A stretch of DNA of 22,157 nt, taken from the IMG/VR virus record IMGVR_UViG_3300034198_000511, positions 1-22,157 of that record. The stretch is one strand, 5' to 3'. This DNA comes from a virus. This document shows positions 14,478-22,157 of the stretch, piece after piece. A program made the translations under genes and the position numbers. The notes beneath the pieces are model-generated. The model had not been told where the DNA came from and searched no databases. It saw nothing but the letters and a program-made list of their open reading frames with translations. The number at the start of each line of letters is the position of its first letter. Position 1 is the stretch's first letter.

Positions 14478-14491
14478 TTTTAGGGTTATAA

Positions 14492-17098
14492 ATGCCATCT
14501 TCATCTCTATTGAAGTCTGCATTACACAACTCAGTTGCTGAGGGGTTGTATAATGAAATTCAGACTCGTACCGCACGATATTATTACTTTCTAGGTAAGA
14601 CAGTATCGTGGACTACTGAAACTAGTCCACCATATCCTACTGATAGTTTTGCTTATGAGTTAGATACTCGTAATGAAATTATTACTATGAAAGAAATTAA
14701 ATCTACAGATGTGGCATTCGTTGTACCTAGAGTAGACTGGACTGCTAATACAGTTTATGATATGTTCGATGATAGGTATAGTGATGAGGTGCAAGGTATT
14801 AATTTAGTTACAGGTGGATTTGGGTATTCTGATCCACCAACAATAACTATTACTGGTGGAGGAGGAACTGGCGCAGCTGCTTCTCCTGTATTATCAGAAG
14901 GTGTTGTTATAGGAATAACTTTATCATCAAAGGGTTCTGGATATACTTCTGCACCAACAGTTGTTATTACTGGTGGCGGTGGTGAAGGTGCTACTGCAAC
15001 TGCTGTTATTAAAAGAGGTTTTTATGGTGCTGCTACAGTAGAAGATTCATATTCTTATGCACTGACTGATGAGTATAATGTTTACAAATGTCTTGATAAT
15101 AACAACAATGCTCTATCAACATCTAAACCAATTGGTACTGTTGTAGAACCTGTTATTATGCCAGACGGATATATGTGGAAGTATTTGTATAGTATTCCAA
15201 TCGCTCTTCGTAATAAGTTTTTAACTGATGCTTATATGCCAGTTGTTAACTCTCTTCGTGGACAGTTTTATTCTGGTGGAGAGATCTTGAATGTAGTTAT
15301 TGAATCTGGTGGACAAAACTATACATATGCAACAATAACAGTATCTGGTGATGGATACAGAGAATCTGATCCACTACTACTAAAGAGTATAACATTAAAT
15401 TCAGGTGGCTCTGCATATACTTCTGGAGCCACAGTTAATATTGATCCACCATTTAGTGGAGCAAATACATGGGCTGCAAGTAATGGAATTTTACTTGGCC
15501 AAAAAATTGAATATAATAACAATCTTTATGAATGCACTAAATCTGGTACACTAGCAGCACCTGCACCATCACATAGATCTGGGCAAGTTGCTAATGGAAC
15601 TGCGACTTTACTATATGTTGGTACTCGTGCAACAGGCACTCCAGTTGTATCTGGTGGTGTTATTACAAGCATTGCATTAAATGGTAGTGTTTACGAGATA
15701 AATATGAGTAATGGAGGATCTGGATATACTTCTGCTCCAACTGTTACTGTTAGCGGAGGGGGTGGTTCTGGATTTGTTGGTGCTGCGACTATGCGTGGAA
15801 CGAGTGTAGCTAAAGTTACAGTATCTGATGCGGGTTCTGCATACACATCTGTACCAACAGTATCTTTTGGAACTTTATGGACTTCTAGCGCAACATACAC
15901 AGTTAATCAACAAGTATACTATGGCACTCTTCTTTATACAGTGACGACTGCAGGAACTTCTGGTACACTTGCCCCAACACATTCTAGTGGTGCAGTTATG
16001 GCTACTGATGGGACTGCTATATTAACATATGCAGGACTTGCAGCAACAGGAACAGTAGGATTAAAATACGGTGCTGGCTATTCATCATTACCCAGTTTAT
16101 CAATTTCTCCAGTTTCTGGCGGATCTGGTTCGTCAGGTTATTTTGTTGGTGTTAAATCAGAAGCAAAATTATTACCTATTATAGATTCTGGTCAAATTGT
16201 TGGTGTACAGATTGATGATGGTGGTGTTGGATATACCTATGCTAACCTAACAGTTACTGGAGATGGTAATAATGGTGGTACTACTCCAAACACTGCTCTG
16301 TTAACTGCAGATCTATCTCCAGGTGATGTTGATACTCTACAAGCAAATACTGAATTACTGACTCCAGATGGTCGTATTATGGCTTATCCAGTTATTTCTG
16401 GTGGTTATGGATATGGAACTGCTCCAACAGTAACTATTGATGGTGATGGTACGGGTGCTGCAGCAACTGCAACAGTTAATAATGGAGCAGTAACTAAATT
16501 AACAGTCACTGGATATGGATTAGATTATCGTTGGGCGGATGTTACAATAACTGGTACTGGTAAAGGTGCTACTGCTAGAGCAGTCCGTGCTCCTTATGGT
16601 GGACATGGTAAAGATCCAATTAATGGTATGTTTGCTAGAACTCTAATGTTCTATACTAATATATCTAAAGATGCAAACCAAGGGTTTACTGTAAATAACG
16701 ACTTCCGTCAAATTGGAATTATTAAAAACCCTCGTCAGTTTGGTGAGTATGGTAACTTAAAAAGTTCATTAGCGTCAGCCTGTTATGTATTAACTGGTAC
16801 TGTAAATACTAATCAGTTTTTACCAGACATGACAATATATTTGGGTTCTTTAACAGGTAGACAGTTTAGAATTGTTTCAGTTACTAGTACTGGTATGTTG
16901 GTGCAGTCTTTACAGAATGCAGTGCCTACTATTGGAGCAACATTTTTAAACGCATCTTCAAATACTTTTGGTGTTGCTGGAGTTACTGAACCAACAGCAG
17001 ATAAATATTCTGGAGATTTATTGTTTATCGATAATAAACAAGCCTTTACTCCTACCGTGGACCAAACAGTTACTATTAGAACAGTTATTAGATTCTAA
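14492..17098 (+). CDS. 8: gp8 baseplate wedge subunit, greatly expanded by Gly-rich repeats
   Basis: This 868-residue protein is about 2.6 times T4 gp8 (334 aa), yet it carries the T4 landmarks in order: PPYPTDS (46-52), VVPRVDW (77-83), YNVYKCLDN (195-203), [13 protein letters not shown] (224-236), [13 protein letters not shown] (735-747), and at the C-terminus [22 protein letters not shown] (838-859) with a final IRTVIRF. The extra sequence is in separate blocks: residues 101-175 (two Gly-Gly-x-Gly-Tyr units), 262-700 (many more, plus two Trp/Tyr modules at 327-377 and 462-514) and about 756-835 (a beta insert with [11 protein letters not shown]). In T4, gp8 sits at the wedge periphery and binds gp7 and gp10, so the inserts probably project outward. 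It starts 14 nt after the 153-aa gene with an AGGG site. Confidence 0.92.
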   Translation: MPSSSLLKSALHNSVAEGLYNEIQTRTARYYYFLGKTVSWTTETSPPYPTDSFAYELDTRNEIITMKEIKSTDVAFVVPRVDWTANTVYDMFDDRYSDEVQGINLVTGGFGYSDPPTITITGGGGTGAAASPVLSEGVVIGITLSSKGSGYTSAPTVVITGGGGEGATATAVIKRGFYGAATVEDSYSYALTDEYNVYKCLDNNNNALSTSKPIGTVVEPVIMPDGYMWKYLYSIPIALRNKFLTDAYMPVVNSLRGQFYSGGEILNVVIESGGQNYTYATITVSGDGYRESDPLLLKSITLNSGGSAYTSGATVNIDPPFSGANTWAASNGILLGQKIEYNNNLYECTKSGTLAAPAPSHRSGQVANGTATLLYVGTRATGTPVVSGGVITSIALNGSVYEINMSNGGSGYTSAPTVTVSGGGGSGFVGAATMRGTSVAKVTVSDAGSAYTSVPTVSFGTLWTSSATYTVNQQVYYGTLLYTVTTAGTSGTLAPTHSSGAVMATDGTAILTYAGLAATGTVGLKYGAGYSSLPSLSISPVSGGSGSSGYFVGVKSEAKLLPIIDSGQIVGVQIDDGGVGYTYANLTVTGDGNNGGTTPNTALLTADLSPGDVDTLQANTELLTPDGRIMAYPVISGGYGYGTAPTVTIDGDGTGAAATATVNNGAVTKLTVTGYGLDYRWADVTITGTGKGATARAVRAPYGGHGKDPINGMFARTLMFYTNISKDANQGFTVNNDFRQIGIIKNPRQFGEYGNLKSSLASACYVLTGTVNTNQFLPDMTIYLGSLTGRQFRIVSVTSTGMLVQSLQNAVPTIGATFLNASSNTFGVAGVTEPTADKYSGDLLFIDNKQAFTPTVDQTVTIRTVIRF
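14792..15016 (+). repeat. 8: First Gly-Gly-x-Gly-Tyr block in gp8
   Basis: Residues 101-175 hold two units: [23 protein letters not shown] and, after a short linker, [22 protein letters not shown]. This block splits the gp8 core between the RVDW and VYKCLDN landmarks. Confidence 0.75.
15275..16591 (+). repeat. 8: Second, long repeat block in gp8
   Basis: About 440 residues (262-700) of repeat units separate the [12 protein letters not shown] and [10 protein letters not shown] landmarks. Units with the GG-x-GY or GSAY signature lie near residues 273, 306, 408, 448, 528, 577 and 638, most followed by a 'P-t-v-t-i' strand and a Gly-rich turn. Two Trp/Tyr modules interrupt the series. Confidence 0.8.
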
Positions 17099-17113
17099 TA
17101 AATAAGTAAATAA
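17098..17113 (+). promoter_or_regulatory. Tandem late-promoter-like boxes before the DUF4815 gene
   Basis: ATAAATAA (17098-17105) is followed directly by GTAAATAA (17106-17113). T4 spacing gives starts near 17110 and 17118 and leaders of about 20 and 12 nt. A purine-rich AGAGAAGAG at 17117-17125 lies 4 nt before the ATG at 17130. Confidence 0.5.
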
Positions 17114-17129
17114 CAAAGAGAAGAGCACA

Positions 17130-20100
17130 ATGATCGATTTTAATACCGAACCGTATAACGATGACTATGATGAAGAAAAGAATTTTCATAGAATTCTGTT
17201 TCGTCCGAGTTTTGCTGTTCAGGCTAGAGAGTTAACACAACTCCAAACTATTCTTCAGAAACAAATTTCTAGACATGGCGATGCTATTTTTAAACAGGGC
17301 GCAATGGTTATCCCTGGACAGGCATCAGTTGAAACTATTACACAGTTGAGTAAAGGTGCAGACTATGTTAAATTAACTGCAACATATAATGGTGTTGCAG
17401 TTGAAACTTTTATTGATCTTATTGAGGGTCAAACTGTTGAAGGTTTATCCAGTGGTGTTAAAGCGCAGATTATTAAGGTACAGAACGCAGAATCTTCAGA
17501 CCCAACAACCATTTATGTTCGTTATTTAAATTCTGGTTCAAACAATACTACAAAAACATTTTCAAATTCAGAAGTACTAAGAACACTTTCTGGAACATAT
17601 TCTGTTCAAACAGCAACGACTGGTGCTGTTGGAAAGGGTTCAACTGCAACAGTTGAAAAGGGTGTATATTATGTTAATGAGCATTTTGTGCTCGTTGAAA
17701 AACAAACTATTGTTCTCGACAAATATAGTAATGTTCCAAGCTATAGAGTAGGTTTACTTGTTGACGAAACTGTTGTAACACCAGAAGAAGACGAATCATT
17801 ACTAGATAATGCTCAAAACAGTTATAATTTTGCAGCACCTGGAGCGCATCGTTTTTATATTAATCTAGTTTTAACTAAAAAAACTATTACAGATACTGCT
17901 GATCAAGACTTTGTTGAGTTGATTAGAGTTACTGATGGTGCAATTAAAACTATTGTAGATGATACAGAATATTCTTTACTTGCTAAAGAACTAGCTGATC
18001 GTACTTATGATGAGTCTGGTCACTATACTGTTCGTGCATTTGAAATAGATGTTCGTGAACATAGAAATAATAATCGTGGACAGTGGGTAACTGGCACTGC
18101 ATATTTAATTGGTGATGTTGTTACCAATGCAGGGAATACATATTTTGCTAAAAATTCTGCTACTTCAGTAAATACTGCTCCTGTGCACACTAGTGGTACT
18201 GCTAGTGATGGCTCTAGTGGTGTTACATGGGAATGGACTGATAATCCACAATATAATCGTGGTATCTACACACCAGCTAATGGAGGAGACGAGACTCAAC
18301 TTGCTATTGGTCTTGAAGCGGGTAAAGCATATGTTCGTGGGTATGAGATTGAAAAAGATTCAACTACATATGTAGGAGTTCCAAAAGCCAGAACATTTGC
18401 AAATGCTGTTAATGCGATCGTTCCTGCACCAATTGGAAATTATGTCTTAGTAACTAATGTTAATAATGCTCCACCAATTGATACTCTAGATGTAGTGACA
18501 TTATACAATCGCCCAACAGGTTCTAGTTTTAGAGGTGCGATTCCAACTAGCGCAGTTATTGTTGGTTATGCTCGTGCTCGTTATATGGAATGGCATGATA
18601 TTCTACCATTTGGATATAGTTCAAAATACAAATTAGGGTTGTTTGATGTGCAACTTAATCCAGGATATGATTTTGCCAGAGATGTTAAATCGTTTTATTA
18701 TAATATTTCTAGTGATCCTAATTTAAGTTTTTCTGCTGATGTTGATCCTCAAGATATTACTATAAATCAATTGATTGGTTCTGTTACTGCTGCAGGAACT
18801 ACTGTTACTGGAAATGGAACATCATTCCAATCAGATCTAAGAGCAGGAGATTATATTTCTGTTGGTGGTGCTTTATATCGTGTTAATTCTATCGCATCAC
18901 AATCATCACTAACATTAGATTCATCACTAACTGCTACCAACTCTGCATTTATTTTAGTTAAATCTAAATTATATGAAACTCAATATTCTTCTTTAGTATT
19001 CCCATTACCATATAGAGCAGTTCGTTCTATTCGTAATGTTGGTGGTAATAATGATACTACTTTTTATGTCTACCAAAAATCTACAGTAACAGCTACAGGT
19101 ACATCTGCAGTTATTTCAACTAGTGGAACATTCGCATCAGCATTAGAAACAGATAATTATATCTGTATAGACAATGATGCTACTTCAGGTGGAACTATAT
19201 TTACACCTGTTAGTATTGTAGTAAATGGCTCTACTGCTACTATTACAGTTCCAGCGGGACAGTCTGGTAGATCTATAACTGTTATTGCAGCAGTTATTAG
19301 AAATGGTGGTGGATACGAAAAACCTAAAATCTTAACTACTGTTACTGGTGCTCTTTCAACTAATACATTTACAACAGCAGAAACTGCTCAAGCTGCTGCT
19401 ATTGTATTAGAACACGCAGACTTACATAGAATCATTAGTATTAAGATGGCTCCTACAATAGCGTTTGGTTCCACTCCTAGTAATGGTAATTATACTCAAG
19501 ACATATCAGAAAGATATGAGATTGACAATGGACAAAGATCTACACATTACGATCTCGCTCGTTTGATATTAAAACCATCTTATAGTCCACCAACTAATCC
19601 AATTAGAGTTGAATATGAATACTTCGATCATCAGACTGGTGATTATATTGATGTAAATTCATACTCTAATATTGATTACAAATCTATCAATCCAACTCTA
19701 AGAGATTCTATTGATTTTAGACCAAAGGTTGCTAATAAATCAGTTACTACTGGATGGCAGTACGGAAAAAGAACTTTCTCTGGAACTGGCTCATCTCTTT
19801 CTGCATGTCCAAAAAGAGGTGAAGATCTAGAAGTAGATTTTAGTTATTATCTTGCTAGACAAGATAAAATTGCTATCGATCCTAGTGGTAAATTTTTCAC
19901 AGTAACAGGTGTTCCTTCTATTACTCCTGGAGTACCAGAAAATCCATCTGTTGGAATGACATTATATAATATTGGTCTTGGTGCATATACATTTAATACT
20001 TCAGACACTGAGGTAGTTGTTAATAAAGTTGAAAATAAACGATATACTATGCGTGACATAGGAAAACTTGAAAAACGAATTGACAACCTAGAGTATTATA

Positions 20101-22157
20101 CATCCCTTTCTTTATTAGAACAAGAAACACAATCTTTAAAAATTACAGATTCTTATGGTATGGATCGTTTAAAGAATGGATTTATTGTTGATAACTTTAC
20201 TGGAAACGGTATTGGTGATAATTCTTCTGCAGATTATTTTTGTTCTATAGACATGGCGAATAAACAACTTCGTCCATTCTATACTATGAATAATATTAAT
20301 CTATTAGAGAAAAATTCTACTGATAACGCAAGAACTTCTTCACAATATAAATTGTGGGGTGATATAGCTACACTTCCATTAGATGCAACTACACCACATG
20401 TTGCTTTAATTAAACAAGAATACGCTTCTCGTTTAGAAAATGTTAATCCATTTGCTATTTTTACTTTCTTAGGCGATGTTAAACTTAATCCACCATCTGA
20501 TGAGTGGTTTGAAACAGAAAGAATGCCTGATATTGTACAACAAGTTGAAGGTAATTATAATTTAATTAAAACATTGACTGAGAAGGCTGGTGTTTTAGGA
20601 ACTGTCTGGGAAGCATGGCAGAATGAGTGGACAGGTAAACCATATGATACTAGAACTACAGTTAGAACAGTATTTACTGGTGCAGATGTTGGTAACATTT
20701 CAAATACATTTGAATTAACTGCTACATCTATTCCTCAAGTTAGAACAGGTTTAAATACATCTTTAGCTCTTAAAACTGATTATCAAGAAGTAGCAGATAG
20801 AACTGTTTCTACTACTGTTATTCCTTATATTCGTTCTAGAAATGTTTTAGTTCAGTCTAAAGCATTAAAGCCTGATACTAAATTTTATGCTTATTTTGAT
20901 GATATTGATATATCATCTTATATTACACCAGCTACTAAAATTGTTTATACATTAACTTCTGGAACATTTGACGATAGTAAAAATGTTGGTGGCGTTGCCA
21001 GTGAGACTAAACGAAGAATCAATGGTGATTCTCAGATATGTTTGAATAGAGGTGATGTAATTAGTAATTCAGGAAATACTGCTTCTGCAGTAGTTGTTGG
21101 AAATTATATAAATGCATCTGGTGCCAAAGTATTAGAAGTATTAAATGTTATTGGAACCTTTGCTAATGGGCAAACATTCACTGGAAATCCTAGTGGTGCT
21201 CAGGGTCAAATTACATCTATAGCTACCCCAACTACTTTAGTGACAGATAATAATGGTGGATTAAACTTCTTGTTTAATATACCTAATACGAATGCAGTTA
21301 GATTCCGTACTGGAGCCAAAGAATTAAAACTTATTGATGCTGCTACTTCTACTGGACAATGGACATCTCGTGGACGAGCAATGTATCGTGCTCAAGGTAT
21401 TCTAGAAACTAAACAGAAAACTATTAATGCAGTTCGTAATGCTGAATTAGTGCAAACAGTTATTGGTCCAAATGATGACCCTGCTGCAAGACAAACTATT
21501 GTACAGTATACTGATAGATTAATTGCTAGACAGTGGTATGACCCTCTGGCTCAATCGTTCTTAGTTGAACAAAAAGGTGGAGCATTTATAACTAAAGTTG
21601 ATATTTATTTTGCATCTAAAGATTCTTCTATTCCTGTTTCTCTTGACATTAGAGATATGGTAAATGGAACTCCAGGACAAAATGTATTACCATTTAGTAA
21701 AGTTACACTAACACCTGATAAAGTTAATCTTTCTGGTAATACTGTTACTATAGATGGTACTTTATATCCAACTTTTGATACAGCTACGACATTCACATTC
21801 CCTTCTCCAGTATATGTTCAAGAAGGGCAAGAGTACTGTTTTGTATTAGTATCAGATTCTAATAATTATAAAGTTTGGACATCATATGTAGGCGATACTA
21901 TTCCAGATTCTACTAGAACTATCTCCGAGCAACCATATGCTGGTGTGATGTTTAAATCGCAAAATGCTTCTACATGGACACCAGAACAAAATCAAGATAT
22001 TAAATTTACTATCTGGCGTGCAAAATTCGACACCAGTAAAGTGTCTAGTTTAGATTTTGTTAATGATGTTATCCCTTATTACAATTTAGAAAAAGATCCA
22101 ATTCAAACTATCTCTGGAACTAATACTGTTCGTGTGTGGCATTATGACCATGGTATG
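17130..22157 (+). CDS. Giant DUF4815-type virion protein, 3' end cut off by the window
   Basis: I translated this frame from ATG 17130 to the last base: 1676 codons with no stop, so the gene continues beyond the window. The N-terminus (FNTEPYNDDYDEEKNFHRIL, then FRPSFAVQARELTQLQTILQ) is the hallmark of the DUF4815 family in marine T4-like phages. Other family-like stretches are APGAHRFYINL, EAGKAYVRGYEIEKD (about 397-411), YEIDNGQRSTHYDLARLIL (about 795), NPTLRDSIDFRPKV (about 854), a short helical part DIGKLEKRIDNLEYYTSLSL (about 976), VNPFAIFTFLGDVKLNP (about 1105), and WYDPLAQSFLVEQ with GGAFITKVDIYFASKD near 1470. Inserted are a Trp/Tyr module (319-371) and a VTGNGTSF module (550-600) also present in neighbouring proteins. 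The role is unproven; a fibre-like or outer baseplate structure is likely. Confidence 0.88.
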   Translation, partial: MIDFNTEPYNDDYDEEKNFHRILFRPSFAVQARELTQLQTILQKQISRHGDAIFKQGAMVIPGQASVETITQLSKGADYVKLTATYNGVAVETFIDLIEGQTVEGLSSGVKAQIIKVQNAESSDPTTIYVRYLNSGSNNTTKTFSNSEVLRTLSGTYSVQTATTGAVGKGSTATVEKGVYYVNEHFVLVEKQTIVLDKYSNVPSYRVGLLVDETVVTPEEDESLLDNAQNSYNFAAPGAHRFYINLVLTKKTITDTADQDFVELIRVTDGAIKTIVDDTEYSLLAKELADRTYDESGHYTVRAFEIDVREHRNNNRGQWVTGTAYLIGDVVTNAGNTYFAKNSATSVNTAPVHTSGTASDGSSGVTWEWTDNPQYNRGIYTPANGGDETQLAIGLEAGKAYVRGYEIEKDSTTYVGVPKARTFANAVNAIVPAPIGNYVLVTNVNNAPPIDTLDVVTLYNRPTGSSFRGAIPTSAVIVGYARARYMEWHDILPFGYSSKYKLGLFDVQLNPGYDFARDVKSFYYNISSDPNLSFSADVDPQDITINQLIGSVTAAGTTVTGNGTSFQSDLRAGDYISVGGALYRVNSIASQSSLTLDSSLTATNSAFILVKSKLYETQYSSLVFPLPYRAVRSIRNVGGNNDTTFYVYQKSTVTATGTSAVISTSGTFASALETDNYICIDNDATSGGTIFTPVSIVVNGSTATITVPAGQSGRSITVIAAVIRNGGGYEKPKILTTVTGALSTNTFTTAETAQAAAIVLEHADLHRIISIKMAPTIAFGSTPSNGNYTQDISERYEIDNGQRSTHYDLARLILKPSYSPPTNPIRVEYEYFDHQTGDYIDVNSYSNIDYKSINPTLRDSIDFRPKVANKSVTTGWQYGKRTFSGTGSSLSACPKRGEDLEVDFSYYLARQDKIAIDPSGKFFTVTGVPSITPGVPENPSVGMTLYNIGLGAYTFNTSDTEVVVNKVENKRYTMRDIGKLEKRIDNLEYYTSLSLLEQETQSLKITDSYGMDRLKNGFIVDNFTGNGIGDNSSADYFCSIDMANKQLRPFYTMNNINLLEKNSTDNARTSSQYKLWGDIATLPLDATTPHVALIKQEYASRLENVNPFAIFTFLGDVKLNPPSDEWFETERMPDIVQQVEGNYNLIKTLTEKAGVLGTVWEAWQNEWTGKPYDTRTTVRTVFTGADVGNISNTFELTATSIPQVRTGLNTSLALKTDYQEVADRTVSTTVIPYIRSRNVLVQSKALKPDTKFYAYFDDIDISSYITPATKIVYTLTSGTFDDSKNVGGVASETKRRINGDSQICLNRGDVISNSGNTASAVVVGNYINASGAKVLEVLNVIGTFANGQTFTGNPSGAQGQITSIATPTTLVTDNNGGLNFLFNIPNTNAVRFRTGAKELKLIDAATSTGQWTSRGRAMYRAQGILETKQKTINAVRNAELVQTVIGPNDDPAARQTIVQYTDRLIARQWYDPLAQSFLVEQKGGAFITKVDIYFASKDSSIPVSLDIRDMVNGTPGQNVLPFSKVTLTPDKVNLSGNTVTIDGTLYPTFDTATTFTFPSPVYVQEGQEYCFVLVSDSNNYKVWTSYVGDTIPDSTRTISEQPYAGVMFKSQNASTWTPEQNQDIKFTIWRAKFDTSKVSSLDFVNDVIPYYNLEKDPIQTISGTNTVRVWHYDHGM

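Noticed and set aside
14484-14491. TTATAAA just before the gp8 ATG as another late promoter.
   Set aside because: It lacks the NTAAATA order, and a start six bases later would lie inside the coding sequence; gp8 can be read from the upstream box at 13984.
19847-20086. Minus-strand open frame opposite the DUF4815 gene.
   Set aside because: The plus-strand frame is open across the whole area and matches the family; also true for 21605-21796 and for the plus-strand frame at 18193-18375.

Overview
The window is about 22 kb of an AT-rich (by eye roughly two thirds A+T), almost gap-free cluster of virion genes from a T4-superfamily contractile-tailed phage. No host or cellular genes are present. 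Several families here (the large DUF4815-type protein at the right end, the expanded gp8, the gp7-position protein) are the forms I associate with marine T4-like phages such as cyanophages and pelagiphages. That habitat assignment is inference from recall; the host cannot be named from the sequence.

Layout. Positions 1-1416 are on the minus strand: the 5' part of a tail-tube/baseplate-tube family protein (running off the left edge), a conserved 200-aa protein of unknown function, and the gp4 head-completion nuclease. A 51-bp divergent region (1417-1467) separates these from a plus-strand run that continues to the right edge: gp48 (tube cap), gp53 (wedge), a gp27-like hub protein, a very large gp5 spike with two cell-wall enzyme domains, an unrecognised 155-aa protein, a PAAR spike tip, gp25, gp6, a gp7-position wedge protein, a 153-aa structural protein, gp8, and an incomplete DUF4815-type protein of more than 1676 residues. 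The longest non-coding gap is 51 bp. Most junctions in the first plus-strand block are TAATG stop/start overlaps, which suggests translational coupling of hub and spike subunits.

How the genes work together. gp27-like plus gp5 plus the PAAR tip form the central hub and puncturing device. gp48 and probably the left-edge protein (gp54/gp19 family) start the tail tube on that hub. gp53, gp25, gp6, the gp7-position protein and gp8 make the baseplate wedges. The 153-aa protein and the DUF4815 protein are probably peripheral virion or host-contact parts. gp4 trims or completes the packaged head.

Regulation. A recurring NTAAATAA box (CTAAATAA, ATAAATAA or GTAAATAA) sits at the gene junctions and resembles the T4 late promoter TATAAATA. 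In four places it would give short leaders of 12-26 nt. In two places it sits so close to the ATG that the transcript would be essentially leaderless.

The most notable features are the gp5 protein fusing an OB-fold spike, a GH19-type muralytic domain, an octad beta-helix and a C-terminal M15-type peptidase; the heavy expansion of normally compact wedge proteins (gp53, gp8, gp7-position) with Gly-Gly-x-Gly-Tyr repeats and other small beta modules that recur in several proteins; and a tandem repeat of about 54 residues in the gp7-position protein. I see no CRISPR, tRNA, insertion sequence, integrase or clear intrinsic terminator. I do not see a defence system or other wholly new system.
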